From the NCBI RefSeq assembly GCF_023074175.1, contig NZ_JADPKS010000107.1, forward strand, positions 186,001 through 250,000: a stretch of 64,000 nt of DNA. Reading direction: 5' to 3'. The position numbers and the translations under genes are program-made. The notes below the pieces were generated by a model. The model worked only from the letters and a program-made list of their open reading frames with translations, did no database searches and was not told where the DNA came from. Positions within the stretch are counted from its first letter, which is position 1. Every line of letters starts with the position of its first letter. Below, one piece after another: positions 25,501 through 32,808 of the stretch. This DNA is from Bradyrhizobium sp. 139. GTDB lineage: Bacteria > Pseudomonadota > Alphaproteobacteria > Rhizobiales > Xanthobacteraceae.

Positions 25501-26204
25501 CACACCGAGCGCGTTAGTCCGCCATCGACGCGGATGTTCTGGCCGGTGATGTAGGCCGCGCCATCGGACGCCAGGAATGCGACCGTCGCCGCGATTTCGT
25601 CGACCTTGCCGTAGCGCTTCATCGGCACACTGTCGCGCCGCGCATCGGTCTGCGGCAGGCTGTCGATCCAGCCGGGCAGCACGTTGTTCATGCGGATGTT
25701 GTCGGCGGCATGGGTGTCGGTGAAGATTTTCGTGAAGGCGGCAAGGCCCGCGCGGAACACCGCAGAGGTCGGAAACGTCGCGCTCGGCTCGAACGCCCAG
25801 GCAGTCGAGATGTTGATGATGGCGCCGGTCTTCTGCGCCTGCATCACCGGCGTCACCAGCCGTGTCGGACGGATCACGTTGAGCAGATAAGTGTCGAGGC
25901 CGGTGTGCCATTGCTCGTCGGTGATCTCCGTGATCGGCGCGCGGGGCCCATGACCCGCGCTGTTGACGAGCACGTCGATGCGTCCCCATTTGGCCATTGC
26001 CCCGTCGACGAGCCGCTTCAGATCGTCGTTCGACTTGTTGGAGCCGGTGACCCCTAACCCGCCGAGTTCGGCTGCCAGCGCCTCGCCCTTGCCGGAGGAC
26101 GACAGGATCGCGACGCGAAAGCCGTCCGCCGCAAGCCGCCGCGCAGCCCCTGCCCCCATGCCGCTGCCGCCGGCGGTGACAAGTGCGACCTTCTCTGCTG
26201 CCAT
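25500..26204 (-). CDS. SDR-family oxidoreductase with atypical active site
   Basis: A 234-residue short-chain dehydrogenase. The cofactor motif is TAGGSGMGAGAA and the structural motif is NSAGHGPRAP; the C-terminal YITGQNIRVDGGLTRSV is typical. The catalytic block reads STAWAFEPSATFPTSAVFRAG: where YxxxK is expected there is S-A-V-F-R. I recall related rhizobial proteins with the same SAVxRAG pattern, so this may be a natural subfamily rather than damage, but normal dehydrogenase chemistry is doubtful. It overlaps the edge of a porin remnant and is divergent from the GNAT gene. Confidence 0.85.
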   Translation of the reverse strand: MAAEKVALVTAGGSGMGAGAARRLAADGFRVAILSSSGKGEALAAELGGLGVTGSNKSNDDLKRLVDGAMAKWGRIDVLVNSAGHGPRAPITEITDEQWHTGLDTYLLNVIRPTRLVTPVMQAQKTGAIINISTAWAFEPSATFPTSAVFRAGLAAFTKIFTDTHAADNIRMNNVLPGWIDSLPQTDARRDSVPMKRYGKVDEIAATVAFLASDGAAYITGQNIRVDGGLTRSV

Positions 26205-26301
26205 GGCCGATCATCCCTGTGTTGAGGCGGGCCGCTGGCCCGGCCTATCATGAGGCCTTCTACCGCCGGACCTGCCGGCAGGTCCACCGCCGAAGGCATC
26301 C

Positions 26302-27144
26302 ATGATGAGCGATTTGCATATCCGCAACTTGAGCCCCGAGGAGATTACCATCGCCGGCGACTGGGCCGCGGCCGAGGGCTGGAATCCGGGCCGCGGCGAT
26401 GCCGCCTGTTTCGCGATCCCGGACGCAAGAGGCTTCTTCGTCGGCGAGATCGACGGCGAGCCGGTCGCAACCGTCTCCTGCGTCAATTACGATGATCGCT
26501 TCGCCTTTCTCGGCTTCTACATCGTGCGCTCAGGCTTTCGCGGCGCGGGCCACGGCCTGCGCATCTGGAACGCCGCGATCGCACATGCGGGCGCCCGCGT
26601 GATCGGGCTCGACGGCGTCGTGGCGCAACAGGACAATTACAGGAAATCGGGCTTCAAACTTGCCTACGCCAATATCCGCTACGGCGGCAACGTCGCCGCG
26701 CCGCCGAAACCCGCCGACGTCGTCGCGCTCGACACGATCCCGTTCGCGCCCGTTGAAGCCGACGACGCTACCGTCTTCCCAGCCGCGCGCGGCGCCTTCC
26801 TGCGCGCCTGGATCAACACGCCCGGCCATCTCGGCCGCGCGCTGCTGCGCGACGGCAAGCTCGCCGCTTGGGGCGTGATCCGGCCCTGCCGGACCGGCCA
26901 CAAGATCGGCCCGCTTGTCGCCGACGACCGCGGGGCGGCGGAAGCGATCGCGCAGGCCCTGCTGGCAAGCGCAGGTGCCGGCGAAATCTTCCTCGACGTC
27001 CCCGCCGTCAATCGCGAGGCGATCGCGCTCGCGGAATCGCTCGGGCTCAGGCCCGTGTTCGAGACAGCGCGGATGTATACAGGCCCGATCCCGCCGCTGC
27101 GGATCGACCGCGTCTTCGGCGTGACCAGCTTTGAGCTGGGCTAG
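26302..27144 (+). CDS. Two-domain GNAT N-acetyltransferase
   Basis: A 280-residue protein. The N-terminal GNAT domain (about 1-135) has the acetyl-CoA loop region FYIVRSGFRGAGHGLRIWNAAI. The C-terminal part (about 150-280) resembles the YitH/Acetyltransf_18 domain (WGVIRPCRTGHKIGPLVAD, IFLDVPAVNREAIALAESLG). Substrate unknown; single-gene unit. Two Met codons overlap at the start (26302 and 26305). Stops of this gene and the next converge 18 bases apart around a small hairpin (27148-27163). Confidence 0.88.
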   Translation: MMSDLHIRNLSPEEITIAGDWAAAEGWNPGRGDAACFAIPDARGFFVGEIDGEPVATVSCVNYDDRFAFLGFYIVRSGFRGAGHGLRIWNAAIAHAGARVIGLDGVVAQQDNYRKSGFKLAYANIRYGGNVAAPPKPADVVALDTIPFAPVEADDATVFPAARGAFLRAWINTPGHLGRALLRDGKLAAWGVIRPCRTGHKIGPLVADDRGAAEAIAQALLASAGAGEIFLDVPAVNREAIALAESLGLRPVFETARMYTGPIPPLRIDRVFGVTSFELG

Positions 27145-27162
27145 CTAAGCGGAATACGCCGC

Positions 27163-27633
27163 TCAGTAGCAGCGCATGATGTTGACGGTGTGCTCGCCGC
27201 CGCCGCGGCCGGGCACCGTCACCTGCTCCGTCGGGCAACTCGGCACATAGGGCCGGTCCGACGGCACCACGTTCGGCGGGAAGCGATGGGTCCAGTCCCA
27301 GGGAACGTCATACGTATAGGTGTAACGCACGTCGCTGGAGAGCGGCTGCCCGACATCGATAAAAGGCTGGCTGTAGCCTGCGTTGTCGTAGAAGAACCCG
27401 CCGCCGCCCGGCCAGTAGACCCACGGCGTGTTACGGCCGCGGAACCGGGCACCCGGCGCGATCGGCGGACGCGCCACCGCGCCGGAAGGCGCGGCGGCCA
27501 GCCCATGCGCGGCGGTGCCGCCGGGCCGTCCAAAACTCTCGCTGGGGGCAAGAAGCAGCGCGGCTGCGCTGAGCGAGGCGAACAAGGCCCCAAATGATCT
27601 GCCAAGTGATCTGCCATGTGATCTGGACATCAT
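27163..27633 (-). CDS. Small exported protein of unknown function
   Basis: Start at 27633 (MM) gives 156 residues with a positively charged N-terminus and hydrophobic core ALFASLSAAALLLAPS. The mature part is Gly/Pro/Tyr-rich (WVYWPGGGGFFYDNAGYS) and has two Cys (SCPTEQ, IMRCY). The N-terminus is encoded by three near-identical 12-base units (27593-27628), giving GRSLGRSFG. Not a family I can name; short exported proteins with this ending are common in bradyrhizobia. Confidence 0.7.
   Translation of the reverse strand: MMSRSHGRSLGRSFGALFASLSAAALLLAPSESFGRPGGTAAHGLAAAPSGAVARPPIAPGARFRGRNTPWVYWPGGGGFFYDNAGYSQPFIDVGQPLSSDVRYTYTYDVPWDWTHRFPPNVVPSDRPYVPSCPTEQVTVPGRGGGEHTVNIMRCY
27593..27628. repeat. 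Three tandem 12-base units inside a signal-peptide region
   Basis: AATGATCTGCCA, AGTGATCTGCCA and TGTGATCTGGAC follow one another in the 5' end of the minus-strand gene and translate to the repeated Arg-Ser-x-Gly residues before the hydrophobic core. Confidence 0.6.
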
Positions 27634-27917
27634 GATACGCACCAACTCGTTTCGCTTCACGATTGCGGCTCCCCGCGGCACGCTAGGCCGGGCTGTCAGC
27701 CCCCTGCAAACCTATAATTAATTGTTGGTTAAGGCACGGGACTAATCGAGAACATGGTGTGGCAAGACGCGCGATGTCCCCCGCCCGTCCGAGGCATTCG
27801 TTCCGTGGAACGTAGGCTCATAACCAGTTGATCGGAGTTGATCGCGCCCAGGCGAGTGCGTCCGGAACGCTTCCCCATTGCAGTCGTTGGCCCCGACACA
27901 AGCAAGGAGCATCCCAT

Positions 27918-28199
27918 ATGCAAAACAAGTCAAAACTCCTCTGCCTGATCACGGCATCACTCGTCGCAGGCACCGCAGCGGCCTCAGCCCAGGGCTATGA
28001 CTGGAACGGACCGCGCGTGGGATGGGACCGCACCGCCCCTGCTTACGAACCGGTTCAGCCGCGCGCCTACTATCCTGATGTCGCCGGACCTTACGGTGCG
28101 CTGAACGGCTCCAACCATCCGACACCGAGTTCGACGCAGGGCGATGTCGGCCCTGACGGCAACAACAACGGCACGCTGACCGGCAGCTATCGCTGGTAG
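27918..28199 (+). CDS. Small exported Tyr/Gly/Pro-rich protein
   Basis: ATG at 27918 follows AAGGAGC at 27904-27910 with good spacing, giving 93 residues. Signal peptide MQNKSKLLCLITASLVAGTA, cut near ASA-Q. The mature part (about 69 residues) is polar, rich in Tyr, Pro, Gly and Asn, and ends GSYRW. No domain recognised. A strong terminator follows at once, so this is a monocistronic gene, likely well expressed. Confidence 0.72.
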   Translation: MQNKSKLLCLITASLVAGTAAASAQGYDWNGPRVGWDRTAPAYEPVQPRAYYPDVAGPYGALNGSNHPTPSSTQGDVGPDGNNNGTLTGSYRW

Positions 28200-28217
28200 C
28201 GCCCTCAGTTTCGCTAC

Positions 28218-28256
28218 AAGACCCGCCGGTCCGTCGACCGGCGGGTCTTTTCTTTT
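28218..28256 (+). terminator. Rho-independent terminator
   Basis: A perfect 13-base stem (AAGACCCGCCGGT / ACCGGCGGGTCTT) with a six-base loop, followed by a T-rich run, 19 bases after the stop of the 93-residue exported protein. Confidence 0.9.
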
Positions 28257-28415
28257 GCGGCGGCGCATTGCAAGCTGAAGCAGCGCCACTGTCCCCCACC
28301 CTCCGCCACATGCACTTGAGTGCGATAGCCAAGATCGTCCCCGGACGCACATCGAGCAAGACGAATCCGTGGACGCCTGGCCATCTCCCCGTCCCTTCTG
28401 CATGCTCCTTGAGTC

Positions 28416-28433
28416 TTGTAACAAGACTGTCAT
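28416..28433 (+). promoter_or_regulatory. Candidate Pho box (PhoB site)
   Basis: TTGTAACAAGACTGTCAT: the second half CTGTCAT matches the PhoB half-site exactly and the first, TTGTAAC, keeps four of seven bases, with the canonical four-base spacing. It is 69 bases before the start of an alkaline-phosphatase-superfamily gene, a fitting target for phosphate-starvation control. The rest of the 28200-28501 gap holds only the terminator above. Confidence 0.5.
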
Positions 28434-28501
28434 ACAGCAAAACTAAACGATGGACGGGGCCGCGGTCGCGGCCATTGCCGCCTCACCGCAGGGAGATTTT
28501 G

Positions 28502-30355
28502 ATGCGCCGTTCACTGGTGTTGCTGTCCGCCGGACTGACAGTCCTGTCCACCGGACTTGCCTGCGCCCAGAACAACACGCCGCGTAACCTGATCCTCTTC
28601 ATTCCCGACGGCCTGCGCGCGCTGAAGGTGACGCCCGAGACGGCGCCGGCGATGGCCGAGATCCGTGACAAGGGCGTCAATTTCAAGAACCCGCACTCGC
28701 TCTTCCCGACCTTCACCATGGCCAACGGCTCGGCAATGTCGACCGGCCATTATCTCGGCGACACCGGCGTGTTCTCCAACACGATCTGGACCAATTACAC
28801 CTCCGTCCCAGCCGGCAACACCGTGGTCCCCTTCATTGAGAACGACGCCGTGCTCGGCGACATCGACGAGCATTTCAAGGGCGACTATCTCAATGAGGAA
28901 ACCATCCTCAAGTTGGCCCGAGACAAGGGATTCAGCACCGCCGCGCTGGGTAAACATGGCCCGACCTATCAGTTCGACCACACTGACAAGCCCGAAAAGG
29001 CCGGCCTGCATTCGGTCGTGTTCGACGATGCCACCGGCGGCAAGAACGGCGTGGCGCTGTCGGACGAGGTGAAGGCGACGCTGACCAAGGCCGGCCTGCC
29101 CCTCGCCACGCCGCCGCGCGGCGACAATTCCAAGGCGGGTGACGCCAAGACGCCGGGCACGGTGGTCGCCAACGTCGCCCAGCAGGCCTATTTCGCCGAC
29201 GTCGCGGCCAAGGTCGTGCTGCCGATGTTCAAGGCGCGCAACAAGCCCTTCGTGCTGGTGTTCTGGTCGCGCGATCCCGATGGCAGCCAGCACAACACCG
29301 GCGACAGCCTCAATCAGATCAAGCCCGGCATCAACGGGCCGACCTCGATGGCCGGCATCAAGAATGCCGATGACAACCTCGCCCAGCTCCGCAAGGCGCT
29401 CGACGAGCTCGGGCTCGCTGCCAGCACCAACATCATGGTCCAGGCCGACCACGGCTTCTCGACGATCTCCAAGGAAAGCAAGACCAGCCCCTCGGCGAAA
29501 GTCAGCTATGACGACACACCGAAGGACTTTTTGCCGATGGGCTTTCTGGCGCTCGATCTCGCCAAGGCGCTCGACCTGCCGCTGTTCGATCCCAACGACA
29601 AGAATGCAAAGATCGAAGGCCATAAGCATCCCAAGGCCGGCAACGGAGTGCTCGGCAAGGATCCGGAGAAGCCCGATCTCGTCGTTGCCACCAATGGTGG
29701 CTCGGACCTGATCTATCTGCCGAACAAGGACAAGAAGCTGGCGGCAAAAACCATCAAGGTCCTGCTCGAGCAGGACTACGTCTCCGGCCTGTTCGTCGAG
29801 GACTCGCTCGGCCGCTTCCCGGGCACGCTGCCGCTGTCGAGCATCAATTTGCGCGGCAAGGCAGCGACGCCGACGCCGGCGATCGTCGTCAACTTCCGCT
29901 CCTATGCCAGTGATTGCGGCGAGGCACCGACCAACTGCTCGGTGCAGGTCGCCGACACCGTGCTGCGCCAGGGCCAGGGCATGCATGGCAGCTTCAGCCG
30001 CGGCGACACCATGAACTTCATGGCCGCGATCGGTCCGGACTTCAAAGCCGGCTTCGTCAACGAGCTGCCGGTTAGCAATGCCGACGTCGGCATGACGGCG
30101 GCCCAATTGCTCGGGCTGCGCGGCGCGCAGAACGGCAGCCTCGTCGGCCGCGTGATGTCGGAGGCGCTGCCCAATGGCATCGTGCCGAAGGCGTACAAGG
30201 CGGTCGAGAAGTCCAAGAAGTCCGAGAACGGCCTTCAGACCGTGCTCAACGTCCAGCGCGTCGGCAACCAGCGCTATTTCGACGCCGCGGGCTTCCCCGG
30301 CCGCACGCTCGGGCTGGATCCGGACGCCGGCAAACAAAAAACGGCGGTGAAATAA
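28502..30355 (+). CDS. Secreted alkaline-phosphatase-superfamily phosphohydrolase
   Basis: ATG at 28502 behind AGGGAG gives 617 residues; signal peptide cut near ACA-Q (about 22). Alkaline-phosphatase/nucleotide-pyrophosphatase fold: metal site LILFIPDGLRA, nucleophile Thr/Ser in SLFPTFTMANGSAMSTGH, PFVLVFWSRDPDGSQHNTGD and VQADHGFSTISKE supply the remaining Asp/His metal ligands. It should cleave phosphate mono- or diesters outside the cytoplasm. A Pho-box-like sequence upstream suggests induction in low phosphate. A hairpin follows (30369-30392). Confidence 0.88.
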   Translation: MRRSLVLLSAGLTVLSTGLACAQNNTPRNLILFIPDGLRALKVTPETAPAMAEIRDKGVNFKNPHSLFPTFTMANGSAMSTGHYLGDTGVFSNTIWTNYTSVPAGNTVVPFIENDAVLGDIDEHFKGDYLNEETILKLARDKGFSTAALGKHGPTYQFDHTDKPEKAGLHSVVFDDATGGKNGVALSDEVKATLTKAGLPLATPPRGDNSKAGDAKTPGTVVANVAQQAYFADVAAKVVLPMFKARNKPFVLVFWSRDPDGSQHNTGDSLNQIKPGINGPTSMAGIKNADDNLAQLRKALDELGLAASTNIMVQADHGFSTISKESKTSPSAKVSYDDTPKDFLPMGFLALDLAKALDLPLFDPNDKNAKIEGHKHPKAGNGVLGKDPEKPDLVVATNGGSDLIYLPNKDKKLAAKTIKVLLEQDYVSGLFVEDSLGRFPGTLPLSSINLRGKAATPTPAIVVNFRSYASDCGEAPTNCSVQVADTVLRQGQGMHGSFSRGDTMNFMAAIGPDFKAGFVNELPVSNADVGMTAAQLLGLRGAQNGSLVGRVMSEALPNGIVPKAYKAVEKSKKSENGLQTVLNVQRVGNQRYFDAAGFPGRTLGLDPDAGKQKTAVK

Positions 30356-30368
30356 CCCGCCGCTTTCT

Positions 30369-30392
30369 ATCGCGCCTCGCAAGGGGCGCGAT
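30369..30392 (+). terminator. Hairpin after the phosphohydrolase gene
   Basis: ATCGCGCC and GGCGCGAT form an eight-base perfect stem with an eight-base loop, 13 bases after the stop. No long T-run follows, so it may act as a weak or bidirectional terminator between converging genes. Confidence 0.5.
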
Positions 30393-30407
30393 AATCTCGA
30401 GTACCCA

Positions 30408-30471
30408 AATCTTACATGCCCAAAATCTTACATGCCCAGAATCTTACATGCCCAGAATCTTACATGCCGAT
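30408..30471. repeat. Four tandem 16-base repeats over a stop codon
   Basis: AATCTTACATGCCCAG-type units at 30408-30423, 30424-30439, 30440-30455 and 30456-30471. The last overlaps the end of the minus-strand gene (its GM-stop is 30460-30468), so each unit repeats the sequence for Gly-Met-stop on that strand. Confidence 0.85.
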
Positions 30472-31032
30472 GTCGAACACGTTCGGCAATTGGCCTGCCA
30501 GAGGCATTGCGGTGGCGCCCAGGAAGGTCGCCACCATCGCCATCAGGCGACGGTTGTTCTGGCGCTTGCCGCGCATCTGGCCGGCAATCCACTCCAGCAT
30601 CTCGCTATTGACCTTGGAGGCGTACGACGGCGCCCAGCTCTCGATGTCGGACTCTGCCGACAGCGCGACGCTGCGCGGCGGCACCTTCAGGCCCGAGGCG
30701 CTCGCGGCATAATGGGCAACCGCCTTGGCCAGCAGATCGTCGAACCGGCCGCCATCGGTACGCTCGGTCGCGGCCTCGTTGATCTCGAACAGCGCTTCGG
30801 CTTCGGCCCGGCTGACCGGCTGGTCGTTGACGGCCGTGGCGGTCAGGATGCGCGTGCACCAGGCGGTGTCATCGGTATCGAGCGAACGGGAAAAGTGGAC
30901 CCGGCCCTTAGTGGTCGGGCCTTCGCCCGTGATCACGCCGTCGCGCACCACAGTGAGTGCATGGGCCGCGGTATCGCGGCAGGACGGTTCGAGCGACGGC
31001 GACTCAGCAGACTTATGCGCAGCGGCAGACAT
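30460..31032 (-). CDS. Conserved-looking protein of unknown function
   Basis: A 190-residue protein, ATG start. The body (about 25-140) is mixed alpha/beta with TKGRVHFSRSLDTDDTAWC, EAEALFEINEAATER and LLAKAVAHYAASASG. The C-terminus has one hydrophobic stretch (LMAMVATFLGATAMPLAG). No signal peptide. I do not recognise the family. Its 3' end has been multiplied as four tandem 16-base units. It is divergent from the peroxiredoxin gene across a 381-base gap. Confidence 0.7.
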   Translation of the reverse strand: MSAAAHKSAESPSLEPSCRDTAAHALTVVRDGVITGEGPTTKGRVHFSRSLDTDDTAWCTRILTATAVNDQPVSRAEAEALFEINEAATERTDGGRFDDLLAKAVAHYAASASGLKVPPRSVALSAESDIESWAPSYASKVNSEMLEWIAGQMRGKRQNNRRLMAMVATFLGATAMPLAGQLPNVFDIGM

Positions 31033-31328
31033 AGTTCACTTCCAGATTTCTTCTGATCGACCAGCATTTTCATGCGGGCGTAAAGGGGTGGTTAATGATT
31101 CGATACGGGGTTCGCGACTTTTCTTGATGGTTGCCAATTGGTCGCTATCAGAACCGTTTTGGTTCCATCAAGCGTCGGGCCAGTGTGATGTGGGTCATAA
31201 ACGGCTTTATCGGGGCGATCGAGACCGTGTGGCTCCGGTGGAGATGTTTCGCTGCAGGCGCGGCTGTAACAGAAAGGTGCTAAGATATTGGGCCTTCAGA
31301 GAAGGAATTCACATTTTACTTGAGCCGG

Positions 31329-31357
31329 TTCACTTAGGATCGGGGAAACCCTATACT
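31329..31357 (+). promoter_or_regulatory. Candidate sigma-70 promoter of the peroxiredoxin gene
   Basis: TTCACT (31329-31334) and TATACT (31352-31357) are spaced by 17 bases, 56 bases before the peroxiredoxin ATG. Four of six and five of six consensus bases match. The rest of the 31033-31413 gap shows no gene. Confidence 0.5.
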
Positions 31358-31413
31358 AACGGCGACGGCCAGAGATGAATTCCCGAGTAAATTCAATGTG
31401 ATGAGGTAGAACC

Positions 31414-32073
31414 ATGACACTTCCGATCGGCGTTACCGCCCCCGACTTCGAAGCCGAGACCACCGAAGGGAAGATCAAGTTCCACGACTGGATCGACAAT
31501 AGCTGGGCGCTCCTTTTCTCGCACCCCAAGGACTTCACGCCGGTTTGTACGACCGAGCTCGGCGCGCTCGCGAAGCTGAAGCCGGAATTCGACAAGCGCG
31601 GCGTCAAGCTGATGGGCCTCTCGGTCGATCCGGTCGACCGCCATTCCAAATGGTCGGAGGACATCAAGGAGACGCAAGGCGCGGCTCCGAACTATCCGAT
31701 GATCGGCGACACCGACTTCAACGTCTCGAAGCTCTACGGCATGCTGCCGGCCTCGACCTCGGGCGATCCCCTCACCCGCACGCCGGCCGACAACCAGACC
31801 GTCCGCAACGTCTTCATCATCGGGCCGGACAAGAAGATCAAGCTGGTGCTGGTCTATCCGATGACCACGGGTCGGAATTTTCAGGAGATCCTGCGCGTCA
31901 TCGACTCGCTCCAGCTCACCGCCAAGCATCGCGTCGCGACGCCGGCCGACTGGTCGCAGGGCGACGACGTCATCATCGCCGGCTCGGTGTCCAACGACGA
32001 GGCGAAGACGATCTATCCGCAGGGCTGGAAGGAACCGAAGCCCTACATCCGGATCGTGCCGCAACCCAAATAA
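31414..32073 (+). CDS. 1-Cys peroxiredoxin (Prx6 type)
   Basis: A 219-residue thiol peroxidase. Catalytic motif DFTPVCTTE with peroxidatic C45, and the Prx6-type C-terminal extension (about 160-219). No second conserved Cys at the 2-Cys resolving position is visible, consistent with the 1-Cys class. It reduces peroxides in the cytoplasm. Good promoter upstream; monocistronic. Confidence 0.95.
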   Translation: MTLPIGVTAPDFEAETTEGKIKFHDWIDNSWALLFSHPKDFTPVCTTELGALAKLKPEFDKRGVKLMGLSVDPVDRHSKWSEDIKETQGAAPNYPMIGDTDFNVSKLYGMLPASTSGDPLTRTPADNQTVRNVFIIGPDKKIKLVLVYPMTTGRNFQEILRVIDSLQLTAKHRVATPADWSQGDDVIIAGSVSNDEAKTIYPQGWKEPKPYIRIVPQPK

Positions 32074-32119
32074 TCAAACCGTTGTTTCGGGCGAGGCAGC
32101 ATCGACTCGGAAAATCGAG

Positions 32120-32151
32120 ATTCCCTGGTGCGCAATTGCGTACCAGGGAAT
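32120..32151. repeat. Intergenic palindrome with GCGCAATTGCG core
   Basis: ATTCCCTGGT (32120-32129) pairs with ACCAGGGAAT (32142-32151) around a near-symmetric GCGCAATTGCGT core. A similar GCGCAATTGC core is in the repeat at 47114-47225, so this is a dispersed repeat family member and may also act as a hairpin after the peroxiredoxin gene. Confidence 0.75.
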
Positions 32152-32190
32152 GGTGCTTCGCGGCGCCCAGGAATGACTATATTGGAGCCC

Positions 32191-32315
32191 TCAGGCCGCG
32201 TGCACGCGGTCCAGGAAGCCGTCGACCTCGGACTTCGGATGCAGGCTCTCGCCTGACAGCGCCTGGGCAGAGGCAAACATCCGGCTCGAGGTCTCACCCG
32301 TCTCGCTCGCACTCC
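32191..32315 (-). pseudogene. Chemotaxis receptor (MCP) C-terminal remnant
   Basis: The minus strand reads ETSSRMFASAQALSGESLHP then KSEVDGFLDRVHAA and a stop at 32191-32193. That is the C-terminal end of many alphaproteobacterial methyl-accepting chemotaxis proteins. The frame cannot be followed upstream beyond about 32315, and no signalling domain exists in the gap. A short relic. Confidence 0.6.
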
Positions 32316-32383
32316 TTGGCGGGCGCGGCCGCCATTCTCCTTCCTCGCCGCCCACGCAAAGATCGCAAAGGTTGAGCGTTGCT

Positions 32384-32411
32384 TTGACACAATTTTGAAA
32401 CCGGCTATCGT
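32384..32411 (+). promoter_or_regulatory. Candidate sigma-70 promoter of the H1-like gene
   Basis: A perfect TTGACA (32384-32389), a 16-base spacer and TATCGT (32406-32411), 31 bases before the ATG. Confidence 0.45.
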
Positions 32412-32441
32412 TGTCGCTCCATACAAACCGTGGGGGACGAT

Positions 32442-32732
32442 ATGGACGACGAGAAGCCGATCATCGAACAGGCGATGGACACGATCACCACCGCCGTGGA
32501 AGCGACCAAGGAAGCCGCGGTCACCGCCGTCAAGAAGGTGAGGAAAGCCGCCAAGAAGGTCACGAAGAAAGCAGCGCCGAAGAAGGCTTCCAAGAAGAAA
32601 GCCAAGAAGACTTCGAAAAAGGCGGCCAAGAAGTCGTCGAAGAAGGCGGCCAAGAAGACCGCCAAAAAAGCTCCAAAGAAAGCTCCGAAGAAAGCCGCGA
32701 AAAAGAAAAAGGCCAAGAAGGCCAAGCGCTGA
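32442..32732 (+). CDS. Histone H1-like lysine/alanine-rich DNA-binding protein
   Basis: ATG at 32442 behind GGGGGA gives 96 residues; a GTG at 32430 would add four. The first 35 residues are mildly acidic and helical (EQAMDTITTAVEATKEAA). The remainder is almost entirely Lys, Ala, Pro and Ser in KKAAKK / KKAPKK repeats, like bacterial H1 homologues and the C-terminal tails of HU-type proteins. It probably binds and compacts DNA without sequence preference. No structural HU core is present. Confidence 0.85.
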   Translation: MDDEKPIIEQAMDTITTAVEATKEAAVTAVKKVRKAAKKVTKKAAPKKASKKKAKKTSKKAAKKSSKKAAKKTAKKAPKKAPKKAAKKKKAKKAKR

Positions 32733-32760
32733 TCTCAGCCGAAGGATAGGCCAGAGCAAG

Positions 32761-32786
32761 CCTCCGGGCGTCGGCGTGCCCGGAGG
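32761..32786 (+). terminator. Hairpin after the H1-like gene
   Basis: CCTCCGGGC and GCCCGGAGG form a nine-base perfect stem with an eight-base loop, 28 bases after the stop. No T-run follows. Confidence 0.55.
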
Positions 32787-32808
32787 TATGCGGCAAGACT
32801 CCTTATCC

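Noticed and set aside
23932..26214. A 760-codon open frame on the minus strand covering the beta-lactamase-like gene and the SDR
   Set aside because: It is a GC-driven shadow: its parts are antisense or out of frame with two clearly conserved genes. Only the short porin-like stretch within it (25165-25500) resembles protein.
28511..30382. A 623-codon minus-strand open frame opposite the phosphohydrolase gene
   Set aside because: Composition is Arg/Ala/Gly/Val-rich with no domain, and the opposite strand encodes a well-conserved enzyme.
30408..30471. Tandem 16-base repeats as a CRISPR array
   Set aside because: The units are directly adjacent with no spacers and there are no cas genes.
32560..32732. 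Lysine-codon run as an assembly artefact
   Set aside because: The repeats are imperfect, stay in frame, and the gene has a ribosome site, promoter and hairpin.
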